Of a DNA stretch of 64,000 bases, positions 17,741 to 27,175 are shown in pieces. The notes below the pieces were generated by a model. It ran no database searches. It was not told the origin of the DNA and worked only from the letters and a program-made list of their open reading frames with translations. The DNA comes from Thermaerobacter marianensis (lineage in GTDB: Bacteria; Bacillota; Sulfobacillia; DVGY01): positions 30,380-94,379 of the forward strand of contig DYGY01000005.1 in assembly GCA_020724425.1 (NCBI GenBank), read 5' to 3'. The first letter of the stretch is position 1. Every line of letters starts with the position of its first letter. Position numbers and translations under genes: made by a program.

Positions 17741-17769
17741 TTGAAACACAATATGTTGTATATTACAAT
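17741..17769 (+). promoter_or_regulatory. nrdR-nrdJ promoter with NrdR-box-like operator in its spacer
   Basis: TTGAAA (17741-17746) and TACAAT (17764-17769) are spaced by 17 bases. The segment 17746-17761 reads ACACAATATGTTGTAT and matches the NrdR box consensus acaCwAtATaTwGtgt at about 14 of 16 positions. Its location within the spacer would block RNA polymerase when NrdR binds, which implies autoregulation of nrdR and control of nrdJ. Only one clear box is visible; the second box usual for NrdR is not obvious. Confidence 0.65.
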
Positions 17770-17801
17770 GTTGATAAACCCAAGATGTTGGAGGGTTGCC
17801 G

Positions 17802-18257
17802 ATGAAGTGTCCGTATTGTGATTTCCCAGAAAGCAGGGTCCTTGACTCCCGACCAACTGAGGATGGTGCAGTGATCAGAAGACGTAGAGAATGTTTGCAC
17901 TGTAATCAGCGTTTCACTACTTATGAGAAGATTGAAACTACTCCCTTCATTGTTATCAAAAAAGATGGTAACAGAGAACCCTTTGATGCAGATAAGATTC
18001 TTAGAGGGCTTATTACGGCGTGTGAAAAAAGGCCTGTTCCTCTAGAAAAACTAGAACGACTGGTTAATGAGGTTGAGAGAGAACTTAGAAGTTCATTGGA
18101 GAAGGAAGTTACCAGTGGGATAATTGGGGAGCTAGTGATGGATAGGCTCAAGTATGTGGATGAGGTTGCTTATGTACGTTTTGCATCTGTTTACAGGCAG
18201 TTTAAAGACATTGAAAAGTTCAAAGAAGAACTAGAGAAGCTCTTGACGGAAAAATAG
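17802..18257 (+). CDS. nrdR: Transcriptional repressor NrdR
   Basis: Repressor of ribonucleotide reductase genes that senses ATP/dATP. The N-terminal zinc ribbon is intact (Cys3, Cys6, Cys31, Cys34 in MKCPYC...CLHC), and the ATP-cone domain begins at about residue 49 ([19 protein letters not shown]). Length 151 aa equals the family standard. ATG 17802 follows TTGGAGGG; a TTG at 17796 is too close to that site. It lies 13 bases upstream of nrdJ, its expected target, and has its own box-like operator upstream. Confidence 0.96.
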   Translation: MKCPYCDFPESRVLDSRPTEDGAVIRRRRECLHCNQRFTTYEKIETTPFIVIKKDGNREPFDADKILRGLITACEKRPVPLEKLERLVNEVERELRSSLEKEVTSGIIGELVMDRLKYVDEVAYVRFASVYRQFKDIEKFKEELEKLLTEK

Positions 18258-18270
18258 GGAGGGAAAAGAA

Positions 18271-20535
18271 GTGGAATTAAGCAAGAATGCGAGAATTGTT
18301 CTAGAGAAGAGATACTTAAAAAAGGTGGATGGCCAAGTAGTGGAATCTCCCGAAGATATGTTAAGGAGAGTAGCTGATAATATTGCCGGGGTAGAGGTGA
18401 CTACATACAAGAGGTCTGAGGAGGAAGCTAAAAAGGTTAGTGAGCAGTTTTTTTCTTTGATGGATAGTGGAGAGTTTATGCCTAATAGCCCTACTCTGAT
18501 GAATGCTGGTAGAGAGTTACAACAGCTATCAGCTTGTTTTGTTCTCCCTATTGAAGACTCTATGATTAGTATTTTTGATACATTAAAACATGCGGCTTTG
18601 ATTCATCAATCAGGTGGAGGAACTGGGTTTGCTTTTTCAAGATTAAGACCCAAGAATGATATTGTTCGTTCTACCGGGGGAGTAGCTAGTGGGCCTATTT
18701 CCTTTATGAAAGTTTATGATTCAGCTACCAATGCTGTCAAACAGGGTGGTGCCAGAAGGGGAGCTAATATGGGTATCCTCAGGATAGATCACCCAGATGT
18801 CATCGACTTTATTGTTGCCAAAGAGAACAATGAGGAAATTACAAACTTCAATATCTCTGTTGGTATTACCAGAGAATTCATGGAAGCTTTAGAATCAGGT
18901 GGTATGTATAATCTATATAATCCAAGAAGTAGAGAGAAGGTTGGGGAATTAGATGCCCAGGAGGTCTTTGATCTTGTTGTGCAGATGGCCTGGAAGAATG
19001 GGGAACCCGGAGTTATTTTTCTTGATAAGATTAATGATCATAATCCAACACCGCATATTGGTGAGATTGAGAGTACTAATCCCTGTGGGGAACAACCCTT
19101 GTTACCCTATGAGAGTTGTAATTTAGGTTCTATTAACCTTGCTTTGATGGTTAAGGAAAAGGGTAAGAGGGTTGTTGTTGATTATGAGCGGATGGCTAAA
19201 GCGATTCATACAGCTGTCCATTTCCTAGACAATGTTATTGATGCTAACAAGTGGCCATTAGAGGAGATTGGTGAGTTAACTCGGGCAAACAGAAAGATAG
19301 GTCTTGGTGTCATGGGTTGGGCTGAGATGCTATTTAAGCTGGGTATACCCTATGATTCAGAAGAGGCTTTAGAACTAGCTGAAGATGTTATGGCTTTCAT
19401 TGAAAAAGAAGGCAGAGCTAAGTCCATTGAATTAGCAAAGGATAGAGGTACATTCCCAAACTGGAAGGGTAGTCTTTATGATGGGAATATTAAGTTAAGA
19501 AATGCTACCATAACCACTATTGCCCCTACTGGCACCATTAGCATCATTGCTAATACCTCTAGTGGTATTGAACCCTTGTTTGGCTTAGCTTTTACTAGGA
19601 ATGTACTTGATGGTGAGGCTTTAGTAGAGGTGAATCCTGTTTTTGAAGAGGTTGCTAGGAAAGAGGGCTTCTATTCATCTGAGTTAATGCAGAGGATAGC
19701 TGAGGTTGGTAGCTTAGCGGATATTGAAGAGATTCCTGAGCATATAAAAAGAGTCTTTGTTACTGCTCATGATATAAGTCCGGAATATCATATTCGTATG
19801 CAGGCAGCTTTCCAGAAACATGTGGATAATGCGGTATCCAAGACGGTTAATCTTCCACATGATGCTTCAAAAGAGGATGTAAGGGACATCTATTTAATGG
19901 CTTATGATTTAGATTGCAAGGGTGTTACAGTATATCGTGATGGTTCAAGAGATGCCCAGGTTCTTTCTGTAGGGAAAAAAGAAACAAAGACTGAGGTTCA
20001 TAGTGTAAATGGCAACTGGGGAGGTATTAAACCTATTCCAAGACCAAGACGTCTGCAGGGTTTGACTGACCGTCGGGAGACTCCTGTGGGGAATCTATAT
20101 CTAACCATTAACAGTATGGATGGGCATCCCTTTGAGCTTTTTGCCCAGATAGGTAAGGCAGGTAGTGATGTTTCAGCTTTCACTGAAGCGTTGGCTAGAA
20201 TGGCTTCTCTGGCCTTCCGTTCAGGAATTGATCCCTATGAAGTGGTGGATCAGTTGGCAGGTATTGGTGGCTCACGTAGTGTTGGCTTTGGACCTAACCG
20301 GGTTAGATCAGTGCCTGATGCTATAGGGCAGTTTCTTAAGGAGTTTTTGGAGAACAATGAGGCAGCAGGTATATATCACCAACTTGATGTGTCAGAGTTG
20401 CTGGTCACTGAGGAAAGAGAGGAAAGTTCTCAGGAGAAGTCCTTATATGATATCTGTCCCTCCTGTGGAATGCAGTCTCTGGTACATGTTGAAGGTTGTG
20501 TAAAGTGTGTTGCTTGTGGATATAGCGAGTGTTAA
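18271..20535 (+). CDS. nrdJ: Adenosylcobalamin-dependent ribonucleoside-diphosphate reductase (class II)
   Basis: Makes deoxyribonucleotides with adenosylcobalamin as the radical source, so works with or without oxygen. The active-site loop [20 protein letters not shown] (about residue 268) has the N-x-C-x-E catalytic triad, and the redox Cys partner is in [11 protein letters not shown] (about 90). [20 protein letters not shown] is the conserved C-terminal barrel loop. Residues 585-690 form the TSCPD-type region, and the tail holds [22 protein letters not shown], a zinc-ribbon-like cysteine set used for reduction. 754 aa. GTG start with AGGGAGGG upstream. It is co-transcribed with nrdR, and B12 uptake genes occur at 49528-52308. 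Confidence 0.95.
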   Translation: MELSKNARIVLEKRYLKKVDGQVVESPEDMLRRVADNIAGVEVTTYKRSEEEAKKVSEQFFSLMDSGEFMPNSPTLMNAGRELQQLSACFVLPIEDSMISIFDTLKHAALIHQSGGGTGFAFSRLRPKNDIVRSTGGVASGPISFMKVYDSATNAVKQGGARRGANMGILRIDHPDVIDFIVAKENNEEITNFNISVGITREFMEALESGGMYNLYNPRSREKVGELDAQEVFDLVVQMAWKNGEPGVIFLDKINDHNPTPHIGEIESTNPCGEQPLLPYESCNLGSINLALMVKEKGKRVVVDYERMAKAIHTAVHFLDNVIDANKWPLEEIGELTRANRKIGLGVMGWAEMLFKLGIPYDSEEALELAEDVMAFIEKEGRAKSIELAKDRGTFPNWKGSLYDGNIKLRNATITTIAPTGTISIIANTSSGIEPLFGLAFTRNVLDGEALVEVNPVFEEVARKEGFYSSELMQRIAEVGSLADIEEIPEHIKRVFVTAHDISPEYHIRMQAAFQKHVDNAVSKTVNLPHDASKEDVRDIYLMAYDLDCKGVTVYRDGSRDAQVLSVGKKETKTEVHSVNGNWGGIKPIPRPRRLQGLTDRRETPVGNLYLTINSMDGHPFELFAQIGKAGSDVSAFTEALARMASLAFRSGIDPYEVVDQLAGIGGSRSVGFGPNRVRSVPDAIGQFLKEFLENNEAAGIYHQLDVSELLVTEEREESSQEKSLYDICPSCGMQSLVHVEGCVKCVACGYSEC

Positions 20536-20542
20536 AATTTGG

Positions 20543-20570
20543 GAGAGCGCTTAGGGCACTCTCTTTCTTT
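20543..20570 (+). terminator. Terminator after nrdJ
   Basis: GAGAGCGC (20543-20550) and GCACTCTC (20556-20563) form an eight-position stem with one mismatch around TTAGG, followed by TTTCTTT. It ends the nrdR-nrdJ transcript. Confidence 0.65.
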
Positions 20571-20630
20571 ACAGAAATATTTCGTTTGCAGTACAGTTAG
20601 TGTATAAGAATATGTTAGGGGGTTTTGTAT

Positions 20631-22133
20631 ATGGCTAGTGAAGCTGAATTGAAGCAATACCTTGAGGTCTGGGAGAAAGAACTACAGGAAGTTATGGAGA
20701 AAATGGGTGAGCTGTCTTTTAAGAAATATAAGGAGAAAAAGCTTGACCCGGAGTTAGTGCAGCTTGAGAAAAGAAGAATGGAGCTTCTTTTGAATACTGA
20801 GTTAGAGGGAATGGTTAAGTACTGGTTACCACTGGTTTCTGATAAGGCATTACAAAGGAAACTAGAGGTTCTTTCTGATACAATCCTTGCTAGCAAGGTA
20901 ATGAGTCATGGTGAGGTAAGTACTCTTGTTAGAGAGTTAGACAGTATGATTGTGGGTTATGATTATGTTGTTAAGGGTCAACTGGTTGATCTAGGTACTG
21001 TAAGGAATATACTAAAAAATGAACCTGACAGGGAAGTGCGAAAAGAGGCTTGGTTAACTTCAAAAAACCTTTCTTTGCAGATGGAAGAAAAGCTATTAGA
21101 GCTTGTTCATTTACGTAACTCACTTGCTAGAGATCAGGGGTATGCTAATTATGCTGATATGTCCTTAGCTTTACAGGGTTTGCAGACAGAACAGGTCAAG
21201 GAATGGCTATTAGATCTCACTTTAAAAACCAATGATCTTTACCAGGATCTTCTAACAAGTGGTGCTAAAGAACAGGGTTTAGATAGTGTACAACCCTGGG
21301 ATGTCCAGTATCTTCTTGATTCTAGTGGTCGGAGTGATTCAGTATTCTCTAGGGACAAGCTGCTTTTGGCTTTGGACCAATGGTGTAAGCAGCATGGGGT
21401 GGACTTAAGGGAACTGGGGATTTCTGTTCACTTTATGGACATTCCCTATAATGGGCTCTGTATGTCAATTAAACGGGATGATATTCGTATCTTAGGTAAT
21501 CCCACCAATGGTTATGGGTATTACAAGACCATATTTCATGAATTAGGTCATTCATTGCATTCTGCTTATAATGAGCAGGATTCTCCTGTTTTACGCAGGG
21601 AAGCGGGAGTTTTCTCTGAAGGCATGGCTGAGCTGTTCGGTTATATAATGCATGAGGGTAAGTGGTTAGAGGAACTAGGGCTTAACAGTGAGGGATATGA
21701 GGCTTTACAGAAGAGCCTTCTAGGTAGCTGGTTCCACTATTTGCGGCAGAGAACTGCTTATGCACTGTTTGAGTATTCTCTGTATGCTAATCCGGCACAG
21801 GATCTGAATCAACTGATGGCTAAGAGTGAACAGGACATACTAGGTGTAGCTTATGATGAAACAGCTCGTTGGGCTGCTAATGCCTGGTATGTAAGTTTTC
21901 CGGTATACTGGCAGAATTATGTCATTGCTGACTTTATTGCCAGTCAGGTTCATGGATACTTAAAGAATGAATTTGGGGGATTTACAGGTTATCCTGAGGT
22001 CTTAAGTTACCTCAGGGAGAAACTATTAAGGCCAGGGGCATCCATAGATTGGCAGGTAAAGATTAAAGATGCTACAGGCAGGCCTCTAAGTGCTGATGAC
22101 TTGATTTCTGACATTCTTAACCTAAAGGGATAA
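20631..22133 (+). CDS. M3 family oligoendopeptidase (PepF/thimet-like)
   Basis: Zinc metallopeptidase that cleaves short peptides in the cytoplasm. The zinc motif HELGHSLHSAYN (about residue 303) is the M3 HExxH, with the third ligand in EGMAELFGY about 28 residues on. The N-terminal half is helical and charged as in the family. About 500 aa, somewhat shorter than the 560-600 of classic PepF. ATG 20631 lies eight bases after AGGGGG; a TTG at 20625 would be too close. It stands alone between the nrdJ terminator and an unrelated membrane protein gene. Substrate preference cannot be stated. Confidence 0.88.
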   Translation: MASEAELKQYLEVWEKELQEVMEKMGELSFKKYKEKKLDPELVQLEKRRMELLLNTELEGMVKYWLPLVSDKALQRKLEVLSDTILASKVMSHGEVSTLVRELDSMIVGYDYVVKGQLVDLGTVRNILKNEPDREVRKEAWLTSKNLSLQMEEKLLELVHLRNSLARDQGYANYADMSLALQGLQTEQVKEWLLDLTLKTNDLYQDLLTSGAKEQGLDSVQPWDVQYLLDSSGRSDSVFSRDKLLLALDQWCKQHGVDLRELGISVHFMDIPYNGLCMSIKRDDIRILGNPTNGYGYYKTIFHELGHSLHSAYNEQDSPVLRREAGVFSEGMAELFGYIMHEGKWLEELGLNSEGYEALQKSLLGSWFHYLRQRTAYALFEYSLYANPAQDLNQLMAKSEQDILGVAYDETARWAANAWYVSFPVYWQNYVIADFIASQVHGYLKNEFGGFTGYPEVLSYLREKLLRPGASIDWQVKIKDATGRPLSADDLISDILNLKG

Positions 22134-22191
22134 CTGGTTTGCTGTCAAAAATATCGTTTTAAGAGATATCAAGGAGAAGAGGAGGAATAGT

Positions 22192-23532
22192 ATGGGAACA
22201 CTTAAGCAGAAGTGGCTAATCCTTATTGTTGTGTTTTTCACTCTTCCTCTTTTGCTCGCTTTTGTAAATTACAATACCTATATACAGGTACAGAGACTGT
22301 TCCGAGCCCAGTTAAGCATTAGCAGCTTTGAAACTGTAATGACAAGGTTAGAGGATAGGGTTGAGCATCTCCTTATTAATCCTTCTGATAGTCGGATACA
22401 GTCCCAACTAGTTAGGGATATGGAGCAGTTTGATTTGATTCTTACAAGTCTTAAAGAAGGTAGTCCGGAGTTAGGGATTGAACCGGTGAGAACTGCTTCT
22501 TATGTGGATTTAGAGAGGTCTTGGGCTAATCTTAGGGATGAACTAGAAGCAGTGTTGGGTAACCCTGACATCTTAGAACAGAATCAACTAATGGTTTTGG
22601 TTGATATGTTAAGTATAGAGCTGAAGGCCTTTATCTATGAAGTTACCAGAGAGAACTTTGCAGGTGTAAAAAGACATTTGACTGTGAGTCTATTTGTTGC
22701 TCTAGGACTCTTTGTTGTTGGTGTTATCCTGTTTATACTTATTAGAAGAGAGATAGTTCAGGTCTCTAGGGGTTTGTCTAAACATAGTGAGAAGCTGGAT
22801 GTGGGGATACCGGAGGTTAATGCTTTTTTATCTGATTATGCTGACTTAATGCAGAAGATACAAAAACTAAAGGGTGTTACCGGAAAAGAGATAATTTGTC
22901 ATACTAATCAGGGTATGGAGATAGCCATGGCTATAAACTATGTTCAGCAGGCTAAAGAGGCTTTAAGAGAGGGCTCTTTAGAGCTATCTCTAAAGAGGGA
23001 TATACAACTGGCTTTGAGCAGGTTAGAGGATATCAGTCGCGAGGTCAATCTTGTTGATTTAAGGAACAGGTTAAAAGAGTCAGTAGACTTGGAATCTTTG
23101 GAATATGTGGAGCAAAGACTGATATTGTTGCTGGTAGCATCCATTTCAACTGCCTCTGCATTTAGATTGACCTGCAAGACATTGTATGAACTACCAGATT
23201 TTGAAATGCTTAGTTTTGCTAAGGCTGAGCATAGATTACTGGAGTTAAGGGCCTTTGTTCTTGCTCTTGGGTATGAGGAAATTCTTGTTCATCTACCAAA
23301 AAAAGAAGAGAATAAGTGTTGTATTGAGCAACTATTGGCAAGTGAGCAAGTGAAGAGTTTGGGTGATCATCCAAGACTTGAATCTCTGAAACATCATCAT
23401 GAGGTCTTGCACAATCTGATGGCTAGTGTTGATATTGGTAATGAGGAGAAAATTCAGCGAATAAGGGATATGAATGCGTTTCTAAGAGAGGAATTGGAGT
23501 GGTTAGAAGAGAGATTGAGGAGCCATGGGTAA
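22192..23532 (+). CDS. Two-pass membrane protein with extracytoplasmic sensor-like region, unknown function
   Basis: Not recognised as a named family. Layout: N-terminal membrane helix (about 8-27), a helical extracytoplasmic region of about 135 residues, a second membrane helix (about 164-186), then a 260-residue cytoplasmic part rich in Leu, Glu and Lys with predicted coiled-coil character. This resembles the topology of methyl-accepting chemotaxis proteins and sensor kinases, but no HAMP, MA, kinase, GGDEF or EAL signature is visible. ATG follows AGGAGAAGAGGAGG. No partner gene is adjacent on the same strand; the next gene is convergent. Confidence 0.6.
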   Translation: MGTLKQKWLILIVVFFTLPLLLAFVNYNTYIQVQRLFRAQLSISSFETVMTRLEDRVEHLLINPSDSRIQSQLVRDMEQFDLILTSLKEGSPELGIEPVRTASYVDLERSWANLRDELEAVLGNPDILEQNQLMVLVDMLSIELKAFIYEVTRENFAGVKRHLTVSLFVALGLFVVGVILFILIRREIVQVSRGLSKHSEKLDVGIPEVNAFLSDYADLMQKIQKLKGVTGKEIICHTNQGMEIAMAINYVQQAKEALREGSLELSLKRDIQLALSRLEDISREVNLVDLRNRLKESVDLESLEYVEQRLILLLVASISTASAFRLTCKTLYELPDFEMLSFAKAEHRLLELRAFVLALGYEEILVHLPKKEENKCCIEQLLASEQVKSLGDHPRLESLKHHHEVLHNLMASVDIGNEEKIQRIRDMNAFLREELEWLEERLRSHG

Positions 23533-23541
23533 TGGCTCCTC
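23517..23541. terminator. Hairpin between convergent genes
   Basis: GAGGAGCCAT (23517-23526) pairs perfectly with ATGGCTCCTC (23532-23541) around GGGTA. It spans the stop codon of the orphan membrane protein and lies 6 bases from the stop of the convergent oxidoreductase gene. Neither side has a strong T-run, so it may act as a shared terminator or only as an mRNA 3' stabiliser. Confidence 0.5.
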
Positions 23542-23546
23542 AGCAC

Positions 23547-24716
23547 TTAGATAATGGCATCTTCTGTATGTGGTTCATTTCTTAAGAAGCGCTCATACGT
23601 TAGGGGAGTGGCATCAATGGTCTGGTATTTCCCTGTAGTTATTAGCTCGGCGAGGGCTAGAGAAGCACCTGGGCCCTGCATCATTCCGTGTCCAGAAAAA
23701 CCGTTGATGAGGTAGAATCCCTTAAGATGGGGGTGTTCACCGATAATAGCGTTATGGTCAAAGGTGTTTTCTTCGTAAAGTCCTGCCCAACCACTTTCTA
23801 GTTTGATTTGTTCCATTAGTGGCATTCTGGTGGCTAAGTCTGGCCAGACCTCTTGTAAAAACCAGTCCTTATCAAGCTTGAAGTTGTAACCAAATGGTTC
23901 ATTAGGGTTGGATTTTCCGGTCATAATCCGACCGCCTGTTTCGTGACGGAAGTATGTGCCACTAGCATCAATGGTCATGGGTAGTTGATAGGGTAGTTGA
24001 TGGCTAATTTGACAGACAAAGATGTTGCGACGTAGGGGTTTGACCGGGAGATTAACTCCTGCCAGTGTGGCTAGGTCTCCTGCCCAGGGTCCTGCTGCAT
24101 TAACAACTGTGTTTGTCTGATAGGATTTGCCTTCTTTAGTGTGAACACCTGTTATCTTGCCATTATGAGTGTTAATTCCTGTTACTTCATCTGTAAGATA
24201 TTCTACCCCTAGTTCTTTGGCTTTCAGTTCAAACCCCTGCATTACAGCATAGGGATCAAGGTAGCCATCTCTAGGAGTGTAGGTACCAGCGATAATACCT
24301 TCGGTATCAATGTCAGGGATGAGTTTCTTTATGTCTTCTGGAGTAAGAATCTCTACCTCTACTCCATGTTTTTTCTGGAGTTTGGCCCGCCGTTCAAGAA
24401 TTGGCCAGCTTTTTGTATCTCCTAGGAAGAGATAGCCTCTTTGGTGGAATTCAATGTCAATTTTATGGTCTTTTATATTAAGAAGTTTTGAGAAGTTCTC
24501 ATAGAATTCAATACTGTACTTGGAAAGCTGAATGTTTACAGATGACCCAAATTGTTGTCTAATTCCTCCGGCACTGAGTCCGGTTGAGCCAAGTCTGTGT
24601 AAGGGGTCTTTTTCAATGACACTGATACTCCCTTCAAACCCCAGGTGTCTTAAGTGATAGGCTGTGGCTGAACCCATTACTCCACCACCGATGATAATAA
24701 TTTCACGCTTTTCCAT
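23547..24716 (-). CDS. FAD-dependent oxidoreductase, DadA/sarcosine-oxidase-like
   Basis: Flavoprotein of the D-amino acid oxidase/glycine oxidase superfamily. The N-terminal Rossmann motif IIIIGGGVMGSATAYHL (about 5-21) binds FAD, and the C-terminal GFSGHGMMQGPGASLALAEL closes the FAD site. TGLSAGGIRQQFGS near residue 45 resembles sarcosine oxidase beta-type proteins. 389 aa. The start overlaps the end of the EamA transporter gene by 14 bases. Together with the upstream ornithine cyclodeaminase-family gene this suggests catabolism of an amino acid or N-methylated amino acid; the substrate is not determined. Confidence 0.82.
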   Translation of the reverse strand: MEKREIIIIGGGVMGSATAYHLRHLGFEGSISVIEKDPLHRLGSTGLSAGGIRQQFGSSVNIQLSKYSIEFYENFSKLLNIKDHKIDIEFHQRGYLFLGDTKSWPILERRAKLQKKHGVEVEILTPEDIKKLIPDIDTEGIIAGTYTPRDGYLDPYAVMQGFELKAKELGVEYLTDEVTGINTHNGKITGVHTKEGKSYQTNTVVNAAGPWAGDLATLAGVNLPVKPLRRNIFVCQISHQLPYQLPMTIDASGTYFRHETGGRIMTGKSNPNEPFGYNFKLDKDWFLQEVWPDLATRMPLMEQIKLESGWAGLYEENTFDHNAIIGEHPHLKGFYLINGFSGHGMMQGPGASLALAELITTGKYQTIDATPLTYERFLRNEPHTEDAII

Positions 24717-25641
24717 TGCTCTTCCCCCTTGATGATTTGTGTGGACGCCATAAAGCGATGAATAGGCCGGTTAGTATTAGTGTGCCACCGATAGTTTGTG
24801 TACTGTTAGGAAATTCTCTTAAAAAAATGGCTGCTAGAATTGATGATCCTACTGGTTCTCCAAGGATACTTAGAGAGACATATGTTGTTGGTAGATATGC
24901 TAAGGCCCAGTTAAATACTGTATGACCAAATATGGTTGGTAACAGGGCCAAAGCTGCAAATCTAAGGTATTCCTCTACAGGGTATGGATAAAGAGGGGTG
25001 CCCTGAGTGAGGATTACGATTAAGATGATAAAGCTAGCAAAGCCGTATACTACAGATGTATAGGGGAGAACAGGGAGATTCTGGCGAACCTGTCTGCCGA
25101 TAATTAGGTAACCGGCCATAAAGAATGCTCCTAAAAGAGCTAGTAGGTCACCAAAGAAGGCCTGGCCTCCAATAGCGAAATCTCCAGCACCGATTACAAT
25201 ACTACCGGATAAAGCGATTAATACACCAAGAGCTGTTCTCTTGTGGATCTTTTCTTTGAAAACTAATGCATCAAAGGTCAATACTATGGCTGGGTGCATG
25301 GTTACTAGGACAACTGAGCTGGCTACAGTTGTATATTGTAGGGAACTTATCCAGCTTAGGAAGTGTCCTGCCAGAAAGGCACCACTTAAGAGCATCGGGC
25401 GTAGATATTCTTTCATGTTAAGAGTTTCTTTACGGTGCCAGATATATGCTAAAGGTGCTAATACTAAAGTTGTTAGGAAGAGACGATAGAAGGCCAGGAC
25501 TGTTGCTGGCGCTTCTGATGATTTGATTATAATTGAGGCAAAGGATACTGCCATAACTGCAAAGAAAACAGCTGTTAAGGGAAAAAGGTGCTTGTCTTTG
25601 TTCACAATACTTGTGGCGTGGATACCCGTGACTTCAGTCAT
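24703..25641 (-). CDS. EamA (DMT) family transporter
   Basis: Ten-helix permease made of two EamA repeats (about residues 20-150 and 165-300 of this start); GSIVIGAGDF and LGEPVGSSILAAIFLRE are typical. Probably exports or imports an amino acid or metabolite. The start is uncertain: ATG 25641 lies inside a hairpin resembling an IS200/IS605 end, and the nearest GGAGG is about 14 bases upstream. A GTG at 25605 (before NKDKHLFPL) is an alternative without a ribosome binding site. An in-frame ATG at 25755 would include the inserted sequence and is unlikely. It belongs with the flanking oxidoreductase and cyclodeaminase-family genes on the same strand. Confidence 0.8.
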   Translation of the reverse strand: MTEVTGIHATSIVNKDKHLFPLTAVFFAVMAVSFASIIIKSSEAPATVLAFYRLFLTTLVLAPLAYIWHRKETLNMKEYLRPMLLSGAFLAGHFLSWISSLQYTTVASSVVLVTMHPAIVLTFDALVFKEKIHKRTALGVLIALSGSIVIGAGDFAIGGQAFFGDLLALLGAFFMAGYLIIGRQVRQNLPVLPYTSVVYGFASFIILIVILTQGTPLYPYPVEEYLRFAALALLPTIFGHTVFNWALAYLPTTYVSLSILGEPVGSSILAAIFLREFPNSTQTIGGTLILTGLFIALWRPHKSSRGKSNGKA

Positions 25642-25952
25642 GGGAGGAACGCCATCCTCCTTTTTTAGTATGATTGTTAGTTTTTTTTTGTAATAGTTAA
25701 AAGCTGTAAACTCTTCTAGAAAAGTAGCAAAAACTAGTAATTTCCTCTTTGCCAATGTTATCCAACAGTTTTTGCTGACAGCACTGTTCCTACCCCTCAG
25801 AACTGTTTAACCATCAACCGCAGAGCTTGGAGCTAGAGGAGTACCCCAAGGTGCCTATATATTTGTTGGTGACGTAGTCATTTAAGACTTAGGCTAGTCA
25901 ATCAGAACTTGTGTGTAGGTTTCAACACAAGCCCTCGTCTTTAGTCGTGGGC
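25625..25952 (+). repeat. Pair of IS200/IS605-end-like hairpins flanking a 285-base non-coding stretch
   Basis: Two imperfect palindromes in the same orientation, 25625-25644 (CCCGTGACTTCAGTCATGGG) and 25932-25951 (CCCTCGTCTTTAGTCGTGGG), agree at 15 of 20 positions. Both resemble the subterminal hairpins found at right ends of IS200/IS605-family elements, and the second is followed by CAATTGACG. Between them (25645-25930) there is no credible gene. The first hairpin supplies the start region of the EamA gene, and the second supplies the stop of the cyclodeaminase-family gene. No transposase or TnpB reading frame remains. Assignment to IS200/IS605 is from remembered family features and needs a database check. 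Confidence 0.45.
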
Positions 25953-26924
25953 AATTGACGGGTCTAGTTTCACTCCTGTGTTAGAGGCTAGGGCTTTGTT
26001 TGTTATTCTCCCTGCCACTGCTATATCCTGTACTGCCAGACCTACGCTTTTAAATAGAGTGATTTCTTCTTCGGATTTTCTGCCTGATTTTAAGCCACTA
26101 ATTACTTCACCTATCTCGGTCAATGACTCCTTTATAAGGAGATTGTTGTTAATGGGCTTAATGATGTCTCCTGCTTCTTTTAGGACTGCATCAATTGAAT
26201 CCACAAATATCTGGCTTGTGGTGACTATTGCTTCGGGTATCTCCTGCATTTCTGGGGTAAAGCCACCGATAGCGTTGATATGTGTACCTGGTAGTATGGC
26301 CTCATGGGAGAATACCGGTTTTATGGAGGTTGTAACTGTTGTGACTATCTCGGATTTATGGACACCCTCTTCTGGGGTTTTAATTACTAAGAATTGAGTT
26401 GGGTATTCAAGTGTTAGCTCTTCTGCTAGTTGTCTAGCTTTATCTTGCTCCAAATCATAGATGAAGACTGTTTGGATTTTTCTAACAGTTAGTATGGCTT
26501 TGATTTGATGAATTGCCTGACTACCGGCACCAATTATGGTCATGTTTTTTGCTGAGGGTAGGGCGAGTATATCGGTAGCAACACCTGATGCAGCTCCTGT
26601 TCTTAGTCCAGTTAGATATGTAGCATCCATGATTGCTAGGGGTTTACCTGTGGAGGCATCTAGAATAGCTATGATTCCTAGGATTGTCGGTAGGTCTTGT
26701 TTGTGGTTATCAGGATAGACTGAGACAATCTTTAGACCGGTATAATCTTCAAGATGTGCAGGCATGAATAATGAGACCCCTTGATGTTTTTTAACGGCTA
26801 TTGGTGTTCTAAGGGGTGTGATTGATTGTTTATTGCTAAATGCTTTGTATGCTTCTCTTACAGCAGCAATTGCTTCAGAATATTCAAGTAGTTTCTTAAG
26901 GTCCTTTTCACTTAGCCAGATCAT
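25941..26924 (-). CDS. Ornithine cyclodeaminase/mu-crystallin family protein
   Basis: NAD(P)-dependent enzyme family that includes ornithine cyclodeaminase, L-alanine dehydrogenase and ketimine reductases. The Rossmann motif MTIIGAGSQAIHQI is at about residues 128-141, and the conserved stretch LTGLRTGAASGVATDIL precedes it. 327 aa, normal length. ATG 26924 has AAGGAGC upstream. The final residues DPSIAHD and the TAA lie in the IS-end-like hairpin at 25931-25952, so the native C-terminus seems to have been replaced for a few codons. Which substrate it uses is unknown; the neighbouring oxidoreductase suggests amino acid catabolism. Confidence 0.85.
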   Translation of the reverse strand: MIWLSEKDLKKLLEYSEAIAAVREAYKAFSNKQSITPLRTPIAVKKHQGVSLFMPAHLEDYTGLKIVSVYPDNHKQDLPTILGIIAILDASTGKPLAIMDATYLTGLRTGAASGVATDILALPSAKNMTIIGAGSQAIHQIKAILTVRKIQTVFIYDLEQDKARQLAEELTLEYPTQFLVIKTPEEGVHKSEIVTTVTTSIKPVFSHEAILPGTHINAIGGFTPEMQEIPEAIVTTSQIFVDSIDAVLKEAGDIIKPINNNLLIKESLTEIGEVISGLKSGRKSEEEITLFKSVGLAVQDIAVAGRITNKALASNTGVKLDPSIAHD

Positions 26925-27175
26925 CTTTTTGCTCCTTATAGTTTTTTTGTCACTATTACTTTCGTGTTGCGTAATAAAAATCCTGCTAGAGGCAACCGAT
27001 TCCAGTAGTTTAGTGGGCTCTAGATGGCGAAAACATATATTTCTATTTAATAAAAAGAGGGAATTAGTGAATATTCAAAGAAATACATTGACAAATCAAA
27101 GAGGGAGTGGTGTCCAAGATATTTTGTTTGTCGTTTGGGGAATGTGAGCTCAATTCTGAAGGGAGGACCATTTGG
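26925..27175. other. Intergenic region between divergent genes
   Basis: This 251-base gap must hold the promoters for the minus-strand cyclodeaminase set and for livJ. A perfect TTGACA occurs at 27088-27093, but no good -10 hexamer lies 16-19 bases on. CTAGAG (26986-26991) and CTCTAG (27018-27023) form a loose dyad. No T-box, riboswitch or gene is recognised. Confidence 0.4.

Noticed and set aside
25639..25656. Possible leader peptide ATG GCG TTC CTC CCA TGA overlapping the EamA start
   Set aside because: The GGAGG directly abuts its ATG with no spacing, so translation is unlikely; it is better explained as IS-end sequence.
25642..25755. N-terminal extension of the EamA transporter from ATG 25755
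   Set aside because: The added 38 residues are charged, without membrane character, and come from sequence flanked by IS-end-like hairpins.
27088..27120. TTGACA as a livJ promoter
   Set aside because: No acceptable -10 hexamer at 16-19 bases downstream, so it is not called as a promoter.
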